A program made the position numbers and the translations under genes. Of a stretch of 64,000 nt of DNA, positions 18,724 through 27,644 are shown in pieces; position 1 is the first letter of the stretch, and every line of letters starts with the position of its first letter. Location of the stretch: the NCBI RefSeq assembly GCF_023718305.1, contig NZ_QEYO01000004.1:62001-126000 (forward strand), read 5' to 3'. Under the pieces are notes generated by a model. That model made no database searches. It saw only the letters and a list, made by a program, of their open reading frames with translations, and was not told where the DNA came from. The DNA is from Gramella sp. AN32. GTDB lineage: Bacteria; Bacteroidota; Bacteroidia; Flavobacteriales; Flavobacteriaceae.

Positions 18724-19259
18724 TATGCTTCAATTTGATGGGCAAAGGTAGTGACCACATCTTCAATTCCCATATCCAGCACTTCGTTAATCACTTTCCC
18801 ATCCTGAAAATTATCGTTAAAAGAAGGAAAACTAAAGCTTTCCAAGACCTTTCCACCAAATCTTCCGAAGATATTCTGGGTATAATCCAGTGAAGATTTT
18901 GCACCCCTGGCTCCGGGGGAAGTGCTTATCAATAAAATTTCTTTTTCGCTTAAGAAATTACGGTCCAAACGGGAAAGCCAGTCAATCGTATTTTTAAAAA
19001 ATGCAGAAGGTGCCCCATTATGTTCATTCACGGCAATAACCAGGGCATCGCTGACAGAAATTTTGTCAAGAAGTATTTTTAGGTGCATAGGAAAACCTTC
19101 GACCTTTTCTTTGTCCACACTATAAATTGGCAAAGGATAATCGGTAAGTTTAAGATGCTGAACTTCGTGACCGGCTAAACGTTCTGTAATATTATTCAGC
19201 AGTTGTTGGTTAATGGAAGTACTGCTATTCGAGCCTGCAAAAGCCAGGATTTTTTTCAT
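18723..19259 (-). CDS. NAD(P)H-dependent FMN reductase family protein
   Basis: 178 residues with a flavodoxin-like fold. The N-terminal ILAFAGSNSSTSINQQL is the FMN phosphate-binding loop, and NEHNGAPSAFFKNTIDWLSR matches the conserved segment of the NADPH-dependent FMN reductase family (usually NEYNGSxPG). Cytoplasmic oxidoreductase; acceptor unknown. It is translationally coupled to pabB by a one-base overlap. Confidence 0.85.
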   Translation of the reverse strand: MKKILAFAGSNSSTSINQQLLNNITERLAGHEVQHLKLTDYPLPIYSVDKEKVEGFPMHLKILLDKISVSDALVIAVNEHNGAPSAFFKNTIDWLSRLDRNFLSEKEILLISTSPGARGAKSSLDYTQNIFGRFGGKVLESFSFPSFNDNFQDGKVINEVLDMGIEDVVTTFAHQIEA

Positions 19260-19359
19260 GTTTATTTAATTTATGCTAAAATTACCTAAAATATTGCAAG
19301 TTGAATCATGAACCTGTACCGCACGTGAAGAAGATTTGTAACTTTAGAAAAAAACTGCT

Positions 19360-20238
19360 TTGAAAAAATATAGCATTGAGAATGAATCTTTGAAAGTAAG
19401 CGTTTTAAAGACAGGCGCAGAACTTTGCAGCATCTATAATAAAAGAAATGATAAAGAGTATTTGTGGCAGGGAAATCCAGACATCTGGGGCAGCCACGCG
19501 CCCAATCTTTTTCCAATTATTGGTACGCTTAAAGATGGGAAATATACTTTTGAAGGTAAAGAATATACGATGCCCAAACATGGGCTTATTCGGAATAATA
19601 AAAACCTGCTTTTTAAAGAGACTACGGAAAATGAACTGATTTTTGAATTAGAATCTTCTGAAGATACGCTGAAAATGTATCCATTTAAATTCCTTTATAA
19701 AATCACTTATATCTTAAGAAAAAACCAGCTTCAGGTGATCCAGGAAGTGACCAATCTTGATGATAAATCAATGTATTTTAATTTGGGGGGCCATCCTGCC
19801 TTCAACATTCAACTGTACGATAAGGAAAATTTAAGCGATTATTCCCTCGAGTTTAATGAAGATCTAGATTTGGAAACTTATTTATTAGATGAAGACGGAC
19901 TGGTTAGCAACAAAACTGAAGAAATTTTAAAAAACGCGCGAAGATTCCAGCTTACTGATGATATTTTTAAAAAAGATGCGCTTATTTTTAAGAATATTGA
20001 GGCTAAGAAAATCTCTATTTTGAGCAAAGAAAATGGAAGGCTGCTTTCCGTTTGGTATCCCGATTTTGAAGATCTGGGAATTTGGTCAAAACCCGGTGCG
20101 CCCTTTGTTTGCATAGAACCCTGGCTGGGAACTGCAGAACATTCTAATTCAGATCAAAAATTAGAAAACAAATATGGAATTATCAAACTGGATCCTGAAA
20201 AGAATTTCTCTGCAGATTATTTGATCACTATCACTTAG
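19360..20238 (+). CDS. Aldose 1-epimerase family protein (LacX-like)
   Basis: 292 residues from a TTG start. It has the galactose mutarotase-like beta-sandwich signature of the LacX subgroup: GSHAPNLFPIIGTLKDGKYT, MPKHGLIRN with the conserved histidine, GGHPAFNIQL, and a C-terminal WLGTAEHSN. The substrate of this subgroup is often unknown and may be a phosphorylated sugar. It is a second, distant paralogue of galM in the window and stands alone between two promoters. Confidence 0.85.
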   Translation: MKKYSIENESLKVSVLKTGAELCSIYNKRNDKEYLWQGNPDIWGSHAPNLFPIIGTLKDGKYTFEGKEYTMPKHGLIRNNKNLLFKETTENELIFELESSEDTLKMYPFKFLYKITYILRKNQLQVIQEVTNLDDKSMYFNLGGHPAFNIQLYDKENLSDYSLEFNEDLDLETYLLDEDGLVSNKTEEILKNARRFQLTDDIFKKDALIFKNIEAKKISILSKENGRLLSVWYPDFEDLGIWSKPGAPFVCIEPWLGTAEHSNSDQKLENKYGIIKLDPEKNFSADYLITIT

Positions 20239-20273
20239 CTACCTGTAATTTCGATATAAATTTTTGGAAGACT

Positions 20274-20281
20274 TACCTTTG
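20274..20281 (+). promoter_or_regulatory. Bacteroidota -7 element of the helicase gene
   Basis: TACCTTTG matches TAnnTTTG. A TTTCG at 20249-20253 sits at the right distance for a weak -33 element. The gene start (TTG, 20303) lies 21 bp downstream. Confidence 0.4.
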
Positions 20282-20302
20282 CTGAAATTTTAAAACAACG
20301 AT

Positions 20303-21640
20303 TTGAGTTTCCAGCACCTTAATTTAAACACTCCTTTACGCAACGCCATAGACGACCTTGGTTTTGAAACACCTACTCCAATTCAGGAACAGGCGTTTTC
20401 TTCCATAATGTCTGGCCGCGATGTGGTTGGCATCGCCCAAACCGGAACCGGAAAAACTTTTGCCTATCTGCTACCCATTTTGCGAATGCTCAAATTTTCT
20501 GAACAAAATAATCCCAGGGTACTCATTTTGGTTCCTACCAGGGAACTTGTGGTTCAGGTTTCCGAAGAAATTGAAAAACTTGCTAAATATATTAATTTGC
20601 GGGTCACTTCGGTATATGGAGGAGTGAATATTAATACCCAACATCAGGAATTACTAAAAGGTCAGGATATTTTGGTTGCAACGCCAAGACGCTTGTATGA
20701 TCTTGTTTTGAGAAGGGCCGTACAACTCAAATCCATTCAGAAATTTGTGATTGACGAAGTGGATGTTATGCTGGATCTTGGATTTAAGTTTCAGGTTCGA
20801 AACCTATTGGAACTTTTACCGGAAAACAGGCAGAGTATCATGTTTTCTGCAACCATGACCGAGACGGTAGAAGAATTGATCGATGCAAACTTTAAAGCTC
20901 CGGAGAAAATCTCCGTAGCGGTAAGTGGAACTCCCCTTGAAAATATTGAGCAGCAACTTTATAAAGTGCCAAATTTTAATACTAAGGCCAATTTATTAGT
21001 ACAACTGCTGAGCCAGGAAGAATTTACAAAGGTGCTTATTTTCTTTAGTGATAAGCGTTTGGCCGACCGTTTATATGATATTATGCTGAATGAATTTCCG
21101 CAGGAAACCAGTTTGGTGCACACTGGAAAAACCCAAAATTACCGGCTCAAAAGTGTGAGTGATTTTGATGCAGGCCTAACCCGAATTTTGATCGCGACCG
21201 ACGTGATGGCGCGTGGCCTGGACATTGAAGCCGTTTCCCACGTGATCAATTTTGATACTCCCCATTACCCGGAAAATTACATGCATAGGATTGGTAGAAC
21301 GGGCCGTGCGGAAAAGAAAGGACATTCTATCCTGTTAACCACAGAAAACGAACAGGAAGATCTGGAGGCGATTGAAGATCTTATGCAAAAAAAGATCGAT
21401 CTTTTTGAAATTCCTTCAACTGTTGAAATAAGTACTGTTTTAATTCCGGAGGAGAAACCCAGAGCGATCGAAATAAATAATCCCAACAATCCTGAAGAAT
21501 CTGGTCCCGCATTTCATGAGAAAAAGGATAAGAACAAAAAGGAAAACCTGGGAGGCAAATATCGCCGGGAAATTGCCAAAAAATATAAGAAACCTAAAAC
21601 CCGGGGTGATAAAAATGCAAATCAAAGAAAGAAAAAATAA
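20303..21640 (+). CDS. DEAD-box-type ATP-dependent RNA helicase with DEVD motif
   Basis: 445 residues from a TTG start. Q motif FETPTPIQEQA, Walker A AQTGTGKT, PTRELVVQ, SATMT, and motif VI HRIGRTGR are all present. Motif II reads DEVD instead of DEAD, which keeps the two acidic catalytic positions. The C-terminal ~45 residues are strongly basic (KKDKNKKENLGGKYRREI and a lysine-rich end), likely an RNA-binding tail. Likely role: RNA unwinding in ribosome assembly or mRNA decay, as for RhlE-type enzymes; the exact subfamily is uncertain. Confidence 0.92.
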   Translation: MSFQHLNLNTPLRNAIDDLGFETPTPIQEQAFSSIMSGRDVVGIAQTGTGKTFAYLLPILRMLKFSEQNNPRVLILVPTRELVVQVSEEIEKLAKYINLRVTSVYGGVNINTQHQELLKGQDILVATPRRLYDLVLRRAVQLKSIQKFVIDEVDVMLDLGFKFQVRNLLELLPENRQSIMFSATMTETVEELIDANFKAPEKISVAVSGTPLENIEQQLYKVPNFNTKANLLVQLLSQEEFTKVLIFFSDKRLADRLYDIMLNEFPQETSLVHTGKTQNYRLKSVSDFDAGLTRILIATDVMARGLDIEAVSHVINFDTPHYPENYMHRIGRTGRAEKKGHSILLTTENEQEDLEAIEDLMQKKIDLFEIPSTVEISTVLIPEEKPRAIEINNPNNPEESGPAFHEKKDKNKKENLGGKYRREIAKKYKKPKTRGDKNANQRKKK

Positions 21641-21670
21641 AAAAAGGAACGCACAGGCGCTCCTTTTTGT
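21641..21670 (+). terminator. Rho-independent terminator of the helicase gene
   Basis: A 12-position stem with one mismatch (aaaaaggaacgc / gcgctccttttt) and an ACAG loop begins right after the stop codon. Confidence 0.8.
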
Positions 21671-21694
21671 TTACTATCATCCTCATTAATTGGA

Positions 21695-21780
21695 TCCGGT
21701 CAAGCTGAACTTGTTTCAGCTTCTCCTGTTTAAAAATCTACTTCTCCAGAGATCCTGAAATAAATTCAGGATGACGCTAA
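21695..21780. repeat. Intergenic hairpin repeat, family C, copy 1
   Basis: Two small hairpins: gctgaacttgtttcagc, then cctgaaataaattcagg followed by atgacg. A second copy with the same order lies at 27645-27733. The outer ends (gtcaagctg... and ...aggatgac) are roughly inverted. Confidence 0.65.
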
Positions 21781-21803
21781 CCTAAATTTTAATTTAAACC
21801 AAT

Positions 21804-21911
21804 TTAACTTCTATTCTTTTTCTTAGCTGCCTTTGCAGCTCTCTTTTCTTTCAAACTCAAAACCGGCTCCTTTTTAGCCGAATTCTTTGATGGTGACTTT
21901 TCTTTTCCCAT
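21804..21911 (-). CDS. Small lysine-rich protein (35 residues)
   Basis: The frame runs from ATG at 21911 to TAA and is 35 residues long. It reads MGKEKSPSKNSAKKEPVLSL, then KEKRAAKAAKKKNRS: fourteen lysines or arginines, no cysteine or aromatic residue. Such tiny basic proteins are widespread in Flavobacteriia genomes, often unannotated; RNA or DNA binding is only a guess. The gene stands alone between repeat copy C and the ExbB-like gene, with its own AT-rich upstream region. Confidence 0.6.
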   Translation of the reverse strand: MGKEKSPSKNSAKKEPVLSLKEKRAAKAAKKKNRS

Positions 21912-21970
21912 AGTTTCTAATGTTTAGAATTAACTTTTAAATGTAGTAAAAGTTTCCAACGCCTGAAACT

Positions 21971-22414
21971 TTAATTTGTATGCTGAATTTGTGGGTTATT
22001 CACCTCTTCCTTTCGAAGCCAGTTTAGAATAAAAGTTGAAGAACGGCCTATGATAAATGTAAATCCTCCAAAAACCGGTGGCAATAAGGTAAGTTTTAAT
22101 CCACCCCCAAGCATGGCCGGGTTGATATTGTCTAAGGATTCAAACGCATCGAATACACCAATAAGTCCTATTAGCTGACTAAACAATCCTATTACAAGTG
22201 CGAGTAATGCCACCTGATTAACAAGGGAAATAGCCTTTTTAAAAATATGAGAAGATGCTTTTAATTTCATCACAGCGCTCACTATAAAAAAGATCATTAA
22301 TAAGAACAGGAGAATAATGAGTGTCATTGAAAAAGCTCCTCCTTCCTGAATTCGTGCATACAAAGTTTCGAAAAATCCACGTTGGCGTGCCAGGTAAAAA
22401 AATAATAGGATCAT
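21971..22414 (-). CDS. MotA/TolQ/ExbB-type proton channel-like membrane protein (short)
   Basis: 147 residues with four hydrophobic segments. The core VNQVALLALVIGLFSQLIGLIGVFDAF and the last helix KLTLLPPVFGGFTFIIGRSS recall the TolQ/ExbB channel helices. It is much shorter than a typical ExbB (~230 residues) and lacks the large cytoplasmic domain. No ExbD/TolR partner is adjacent. It is divergent from the LytS/LytTR pair, so a sensing or regulatory link is possible. Function not established. Confidence 0.65.
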   Translation of the reverse strand: MILLFFYLARQRGFFETLYARIQEGGAFSMTLIILLFLLMIFFIVSAVMKLKASSHIFKKAISLVNQVALLALVIGLFSQLIGLIGVFDAFESLDNINPAMLGGGLKLTLLPPVFGGFTFIIGRSSTFILNWLRKEEVNNPQIQHTN

Positions 22415-22612
22415 AAATATGTTTTTGGTTACACCCCAAAATTACATTCAGGAACCATCTTTATTTGAATTTTGCGATGAACTACAAATTAAGCACCGCT
22501 TTTTACTAATTCGATTTAAGAATTTACAAATTATGCTATCTGTCTTTCTAAACCAGCAATCTGCCGCAAAAAACTTTCCAGCCTTAAATTTTAGTTGCAT
22601 TTTTATGGTTTA

Positions 22613-23689
22613 ATGAAGCTGCGAAAATTTTTTACCCTCTTTGGCAAACGTGTTTTAATCCATGTATTCTTCTGGATTTGTATCTTATTGCTTTTCAGTT
22701 TCTTTTTTGGGATGGAAGGTTCAACATTATGGAATCAGATAGCTTTTTCAGCGTTCTTTTTACCGGTAACTATCGCAACCACCTACACTTTTATCTATTA
22801 TCTCATTCCTAATTACCTGCTACCCAAACGCTATCTTGAATTTGGCCTTTACAGCCTTTATACCTTCATCATTTCATCGGTATTTATCATTTTTTCGGCA
22901 TTTTATGGACTTGTAATTATCCTGAATTTAGATTGGGAGGACAATTTCCCCCTTTCCAAAAGTCTTTTTTTCATCATGATCACTATTTACCTGGTGGGAG
23001 TGATTGGTTCAGCGTTTAGTTTGTTGAAATACAACTATTCTTCAGCAGCTAAAAATGATGAATTGAAAAACCGTATTTTGGAAGCCCAATTAAAACTGAA
23101 GGAACAGGAACTTCAGTATCTAAAAATGCAAATCCATCCCCATTTTCTTTTTAATACACTGAATACTATTTACGGTTTAAGCATCATGCAAAGTGAGAAA
23201 ACACCGGAGATGATCCTTCAGCTTTCAGATTTGCTGGATTATATTTTGTATCAAACCAAAAAGCCTTTGGTGAAATTGGAGGATGAGATCAACCACATAA
23301 AAAACTATATCAACCTTGAAAAAAAACGTTTTCAGGATGCTTTAGACATTGAATTTAACTGTGATCCAATTCCAGAAAGTACAATGCTTGCACCTATGCT
23401 TCTTTTACCTTTTGTTGAAAATAGTTTCAAGCACGGTAAAAGCATTGACGGAAAACTCAGCATTGCAATCAATCTAAAATTAGATGCTGAAATGCTTTCT
23501 TTCCACATTGAAAATTCCATTCAGGACAATTCTGAAATTAATACAGCTGAGGGAATTGGTCTTGAAAATATAAAGCGAAGACTGGACATTCTTTATGCCG
23601 ATAAATATGAATTGAAAGTTGAAGATACTGAAGATCTATTCAAAGTTTTTCTGAAATTAAATACCGCAAAAATCCCAACCGATGCCTGA
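22613..23689 (+). CDS. LytS-family sensor histidine kinase
   Basis: 358 residues from the ATG at 22613; a TTG at 22595 would add six residues. Four transmembrane helices fill residues ~15-135, with little extracellular sequence. A short coiled coil (LKEQELQYLKMQI) leads to the H-box IHPHFLFNTLNTIYGLS with the phosphorylated histidine. The ATPase part has MLLLPFVENSFKHG (N-box) and GIGLENIKRRLDILY (G-box). It overlaps the response regulator by 8 bp, so the two form one unit. Confidence 0.92.
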   Translation: MKLRKFFTLFGKRVLIHVFFWICILLLFSFFFGMEGSTLWNQIAFSAFFLPVTIATTYTFIYYLIPNYLLPKRYLEFGLYSLYTFIISSVFIIFSAFYGLVIILNLDWEDNFPLSKSLFFIMITIYLVGVIGSAFSLLKYNYSSAAKNDELKNRILEAQLKLKEQELQYLKMQIHPHFLFNTLNTIYGLSIMQSEKTPEMILQLSDLLDYILYQTKKPLVKLEDEINHIKNYINLEKKRFQDALDIEFNCDPIPESTMLAPMLLLPFVENSFKHGKSIDGKLSIAINLKLDAEMLSFHIENSIQDNSEINTAEGIGLENIKRRLDILYADKYELKVEDTEDLFKVFLKLNTAKIPTDA

Positions 23690-24395
23690 TAAAATTAAAT
23701 GTTTAATTGTAGATGATGAACCGGTTGCTTTGGATATTCTGGAAAATCATCTATCAAAAATTGAAAAAATAGAAATTGTGGGCAGATGTAGAAATGCCAC
23801 CGAAGCTTTTAATAATATAACCCGTTCCAAAATTGATTTGATTTTTTTAGATATCAACATGCCAGGGATTACAGGCATCTCTTTTGCGAAATCAATCAGC
23901 AAGAAAATAAAAATTATTTTCACCACAGCTTATCGGGAATATGCCATTGAAGGTTTCGATCTTCATGCCGTAGATTATCTTTTAAAACCTATTTCCTTTG
24001 AAAGATTACTTGATGCCGTAAATAATTTCTACCAAAACCATGTTGAAATAAAATCTGATGCTAAATTACCAGATTCTCCTTCAGAATTTATCTTTGTAAA
24101 GATCGACCGGAAAATGCATAAAATCGATTTCGATAAAATCCTTTGGATTGAAAGCCTGAGTGATTACCTGAAAATTGAAAACCTCGACGGTACAAAAGTA
24201 ACCAGAGAAACCATTTCCTCTATTGAAACAAAACTTCCATCCACAAAATTTCTAAGAATTCATCGCTCATTTATCATCGCTATAGATCGAATTGAATCCT
24301 ATTCCAGTGAAGAAGTGATCATTCAAAATAAATCTATTCCCATTAGCCGAAGTTTTAAAGAAGAGGTTCTAAAAAGGCTGGAAAAATTTCAATAA
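23682..24395 (+). CDS. LytTR-family response regulator
   Basis: 237 residues. Receiver domain with acidic pocket (IVDDEP), phospho-acceptor in LIFLDINMPG and switch residues FTTAYREYAIEGFDLHAVDY. The C-terminal LytTR DNA-binding domain runs from about residue 135 (FIFVKIDRKMHKIDFDKILW through FLRIHRSFIIAIDRIESY). It acts with the kinase just upstream. The target genes are unknown; the divergent ExbB-like gene is an obvious candidate. Confidence 0.93.
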   Translation: MPDKIKCLIVDDEPVALDILENHLSKIEKIEIVGRCRNATEAFNNITRSKIDLIFLDINMPGITGISFAKSISKKIKIIFTTAYREYAIEGFDLHAVDYLLKPISFERLLDAVNNFYQNHVEIKSDAKLPDSPSEFIFVKIDRKMHKIDFDKILWIESLSDYLKIENLDGTKVTRETISSIETKLPSTKFLRIHRSFIIAIDRIESYSSEEVIIQNKSIPISRSFKEEVLKRLEKFQ

Positions 24396-24425
24396 AAAAC
24401 AGCCTGAATTTAATTTTCAGGCTGT
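24394..24425 (-). terminator. Terminator of lpd (possibly bidirectional)
   Basis: A perfect 10-bp stem (acagcctgaa/ttcaggctgt) with a 7-nt loop. Read leftward it is followed by a run of T residues, so it terminates lpd. It also sits directly after the response regulator stop. Confidence 0.8.
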
Positions 24426-24461
24426 GACTTCAACTTTCTAACTTTAGAACTTTCAAACTTA

Positions 24462-25865
24462 TTAAATATGCAAAGCCCTATTCTCTGTAGCCGCTAAGGC
24501 AGCTTCTTTAACCGCCTCGGCATAGGTGGGATGCGCATGGCTCATTCTCGCGATATCCTCGGCAGATGCTCTAAATTCCATGGCGGTAACTGCTTCAGCA
24601 ATAAGATCGGCAGTACGGGCGCCAATCATATGTACTCCAAGCACCTCATCGGTCTTCTCATCAGCAAGAATCTTAATTAAACCATCAATATCTCCGCTGG
24701 CTCTGGATCGACCCAAGGCGCGCATCGGGAACTTTCCTTCCTTATACTTTACCCCTTCTTCCTTCAATTGCTCTTCAGTTTTTCCAACCGCGGCAACTTC
24801 AGGCCAGGTGTAAACGACTCCCGGAATTAAATTATAATTGATATGTGGCTTTTGTCCGGCCATGGTTTCGGCTACAAAAGTACCTTCTTCTTCAGCTTTA
24901 TGCGCTAACATAGCTCCGCGAATTACGTCTCCAATAGCATAAATGTTATCGATATTGGTTTGAAGATGCTCGTTTACTTTCACCATCCCCCTTTCATCAA
25001 TTTCTACTCCGGCGGCATCTGCATTCAATCCATCAGTATAAGGACGACGACCAACCGAAACAAGGCAGTAATCACCTTTAAGTTCGATCTCCTTATCTTT
25101 TTTATCATCAGCTTTTACGATGATCTCATCTCCGTTTCTTTCAACCGACTTCACTTTAGTGCTGGTATGGAACTTAATTCCCTGTTTCTTCAATACTTTC
25201 TGAAGTTCTTTTGAAAGCGCGCTATCCATTGTTGGGATAATTCTATCAAGGAATTCCACTACAGTCACTTCAGCGCCAAGACGACGATAAACCTGCCCTA
25301 GTTCAAGACCAATAACCCCCCCACCAATAACGATCATATGTTTAGGCACTTCTTTAAGTTTTAAAGCTTCAGTAGAAGTGATCACTCTTTCCTTATCAAG
25401 ATCAATAAAAGGAAGATTTGCAGGTTTAGAACCTGTAGCGATAATAGTTTTTTTAGCTTCGATGGTTTGAGTTTTCCCATCTTTCTCGATGTTGATGTGG
25501 GTTTTATCCTTAAAAGATCCAACACCCTCGATCACATCTATTTTATTTTTGTCCATCAGGAACTTCACTCCGTCGCAAGTCTGGCTTACCACTGAAGATT
25601 TACGTTCCATCATTTTTTCAAGATTCAACTTCACCTCTCCGGGAATTTCAATTCCATGTTCTTCGAAATGCCTGATCGCGTCATCATAGTGATGGGAAGA
25701 ATCTAAAAGTGCCTTACTTGGTATACATCCAACATTAAGGCAGGTTCCACCCAGCGTGGAATATTTCTCTATGATTGCAGTTTTCATTCCCAGCTGGGCG
25801 CAACGAATGGCGGCTACATATCCACCGGGTCCAGATCCTATAACTGCAACATCATATGTACTCAT
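24462..25865 (-). CDS. lpd: Dihydrolipoyl dehydrogenase
   Basis: 467 residues; E3 flavoprotein of the 2-oxoacid dehydrogenase and glycine cleavage complexes. The N-terminal FAD site is VIGSGPGGYVAAIRCAQLG, the redox disulfide is in GGTCLNVGCIPSKALL, the NAD site is VIGGGVIGLELGQVYRRLGA, and the C-terminal active-site His/Glu is in HAHPTYAEAVKEAA. Full family length. No other complex subunits are adjacent, as expected for an E3 shared between complexes. A good promoter lies upstream. Confidence 0.96.
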   Translation of the reverse strand: MSTYDVAVIGSGPGGYVAAIRCAQLGMKTAIIEKYSTLGGTCLNVGCIPSKALLDSSHHYDDAIRHFEEHGIEIPGEVKLNLEKMMERKSSVVSQTCDGVKFLMDKNKIDVIEGVGSFKDKTHINIEKDGKTQTIEAKKTIIATGSKPANLPFIDLDKERVITSTEALKLKEVPKHMIVIGGGVIGLELGQVYRRLGAEVTVVEFLDRIIPTMDSALSKELQKVLKKQGIKFHTSTKVKSVERNGDEIIVKADDKKDKEIELKGDYCLVSVGRRPYTDGLNADAAGVEIDERGMVKVNEHLQTNIDNIYAIGDVIRGAMLAHKAEEEGTFVAETMAGQKPHINYNLIPGVVYTWPEVAAVGKTEEQLKEEGVKYKEGKFPMRALGRSRASGDIDGLIKILADEKTDEVLGVHMIGARTADLIAEAVTAMEFRASAEDIARMSHAHPTYAEAVKEAALAATENRALHI

Positions 25866-25900
25866 AATTGTTTCTTTTTTAATTTTTCAAAAATTGGTCG

Positions 25901-25931
25901 TAAAAGTACGACTATTCTCTACAATGACCAA
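25901..25931 (-). promoter_or_regulatory. Promoter of lpd
   Basis: On the minus strand TTG (25931-25929), a 20-bp spacer, then TACTTTTA (25908-25901), one base off TAnnTTTG. The start codon is 36 bp downstream. Confidence 0.5.
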
Positions 25932-25936
25932 TTATC

Positions 25937-26012
25937 AGTGAGCAGTCGCAGTCGCAGTTGGCAGTTCGCAGTTCAGAGTTGGGAGTTGAGAGTTGTTTTC
26001 ACTTTTCACTTA
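25937..26012. repeat. Quasi-tandem 'word' repeats, copy near lpd
   Basis: Words of 7-9 bp repeated with variation: gcagtcgcagtcgcagttgg, cagttcgcagttcagagttg, ggagttgagagttg, then cacttttcactt. No reading frame. Confidence 0.7.
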
Positions 26013-26017
26013 TTAAA

Positions 26018-26116
26018 CGTTCATTGCGAGCGGAGTGCAACGAAGCGAAGCAATCTCATGCTTAAAAACTATGAAAAAAGAGACTGTCACGCATTACTGC
26101 ATACGCTCGCAGTGAC
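26018..26116. repeat. Intergenic hairpin repeat, module A copy
   Basis: Begins tcattgcgagcggagtgcaa and ends cgctcgcagtgac. The ends form an inverted pair, with the middle containing gcgaagcaatctc. It is the same module as in the 1291-1702 block, with stronger inverted ends. Confidence 0.75.
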
Positions 26117-26122
26117 ATCAAC

Positions 26123-26208
26123 TTTGAAATTTCCAGCTTCCAACCTCTAGCTTCCTCCTCACTTTTCACTTTTTTACTTTGAACTTCTCAATTCTCACAT
26201 CTAACATC
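26123..26208. repeat. Quasi-tandem 'word' repeats after the semialdehyde dehydrogenase gene
   Basis: Words such as ttccagcttccaacctctag, cacttttcactttt, ctcaattctcacatctaaca, tctcaattctcag. It directly abuts the leftward stop codon at 26209, like the stretches after pabB and after the GH5-like gene. Confidence 0.7.
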
Positions 26209-27573
26209 TCAATTCTCAGCTTTCACATAAACCACCTTTTTATTCACAAATTCCATCATTCCATCTTTAGCCAATTCCCTGCCGTAACCAGATCGTTTGT
26301 TCCCCCCAAAAGGCAATCTGGGATCAGATTTTACTAATTCATTAACAAAGTAGGCACCATCAGTAACCCATGAGGCATATTTCACAGCTTTCGCCGTGTC
26401 CTTAGTGAAAATACTAACCCCAAGTCCATATTTTGAATTTTCAGATAAGGCAAAGGCTTCATCAACATCTTTAGCTTTAATAATTGCTGCTAAAGGACCA
26501 AAAGTTTCTTCATCAAAAGCAGTCATTCCAGGTCTAACATTTCCCAGGATCGTAGGTTCATGAAAACAATTATTCTGATTACCCCCAATAAGTAAAGTCG
26601 CTCCCTGGGAAATTGAATCTTTTACCTGTCTATTTAGCTGATCAGCTAGATCTTTCCTTGCCAAAGGTCCTACCTGAGTAGCATCATCTTTTGTATCTCC
26701 AGATTTTAATTTGCTTACGGCCTCTGTAAATTTTGACACGAATTCATCGTGAATAGATTCCAGCAAAATAAAACGTTTTGCCGCGATACAGCTCTGTCCA
26801 CAATTCAACATTCTTGCGGAAACGGCAGTTTTCACAGCCTGATCTACATCGGCATCCTCCAAAACAATGAAAGAATTATTTCCTCCGAGTTCCAGTAAGC
26901 TTTTTTTGATATATTTTCCAGCTATTTGTGCCACAGCAGAGCCTGCCATTTCACTTCCGGTGAGAGTTATTGCCTTTACGGCATCATGAGCTATGATCTT
27001 TTCTGTTTGATCGTGGTGAACAATCAAATTTTGAAATACGCCCTCGGGAAACCCGGCTTTGGTAAATACTTCTTCAATTTGTTTTGCGCATCCAAAAACA
27101 TTCGGAGCATGTTTTAATAGGCCTGTATTCCCAGCAGTTAAAGTGGGAGCCGCAAATCTAAAGACCTGCCAGAATGGAAAATTCCAAGGCATAATGGCAT
27201 ACACAGTTCCAATTGGATCGTGTCTCACAAAACTCTGCGAAGCATCGGTTTTTACTTCTTTGGGAGCAAGAAAAGCTTCGGCATTTTCAGCATAATAATC
27301 ACAAACCCAGGCACATTTATTTACTTCGGCCCTGGATTCTGAAATTGGTTTTCCCATTTCAGAAGTGATCATCTGCGCATACTCTTCAACATTATCCCGA
27401 AGCACCTGACCAGCTTTTTTAATCAATCCTGTACGATACGAGAGCGGTTTTCTGCTCCAGGATTTAAAAGCCTCTTGCGATTTATTCAATTTTTCATCCA
27501 GTTCATCACTGGTAATTGCCTGGTATTTGCCTACCTGCTCTCCATTGTATGGATTAACGCTATAAAATTCCAT
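26209..27573 (-). CDS. NAD(P)-dependent succinate-semialdehyde dehydrogenase
   Basis: 454 residues from the ATG at 27573; an upstream in-frame start at 27603 would add ten residues without family support. Aldehyde dehydrogenase fold with PWNFPFWQ near residue 129, catalytic glutamate in LLELGGNNSF (~228) and catalytic cysteine in NCGQSC (~262). The sequence type and length match the SSADH/Sad subgroup that oxidises succinate semialdehyde to succinate. With GABA aminotransferase in the same block this gives the last two steps of GABA breakdown. It is 218 bp downstream of the C45 gene, with a repeat between, so it may have its own promoter. Confidence 0.85.
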   Translation of the reverse strand: MEFYSVNPYNGEQVGKYQAITSDELDEKLNKSQEAFKSWSRKPLSYRTGLIKKAGQVLRDNVEEYAQMITSEMGKPISESRAEVNKCAWVCDYYAENAEAFLAPKEVKTDASQSFVRHDPIGTVYAIMPWNFPFWQVFRFAAPTLTAGNTGLLKHAPNVFGCAKQIEEVFTKAGFPEGVFQNLIVHHDQTEKIIAHDAVKAITLTGSEMAGSAVAQIAGKYIKKSLLELGGNNSFIVLEDADVDQAVKTAVSARMLNCGQSCIAAKRFILLESIHDEFVSKFTEAVSKLKSGDTKDDATQVGPLARKDLADQLNRQVKDSISQGATLLIGGNQNNCFHEPTILGNVRPGMTAFDEETFGPLAAIIKAKDVDEAFALSENSKYGLGVSIFTKDTAKAVKYASWVTDGAYFVNELVKSDPRLPFGGNKRSGYGRELAKDGMMEFVNKKVVYVKAEN

Positions 27574-27644
27574 TTGTTTATTTGATATATAAAAGATTGC
27601 CACGCATCATTTTGAATACTTGGAATTAAATCTCATTTAGGCTT

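Noticed and set aside
20303..21640. Inactive helicase because motif II is DEVD
   Set aside because: The acidic residues needed for ATP hydrolysis are kept, and all other motifs are intact.
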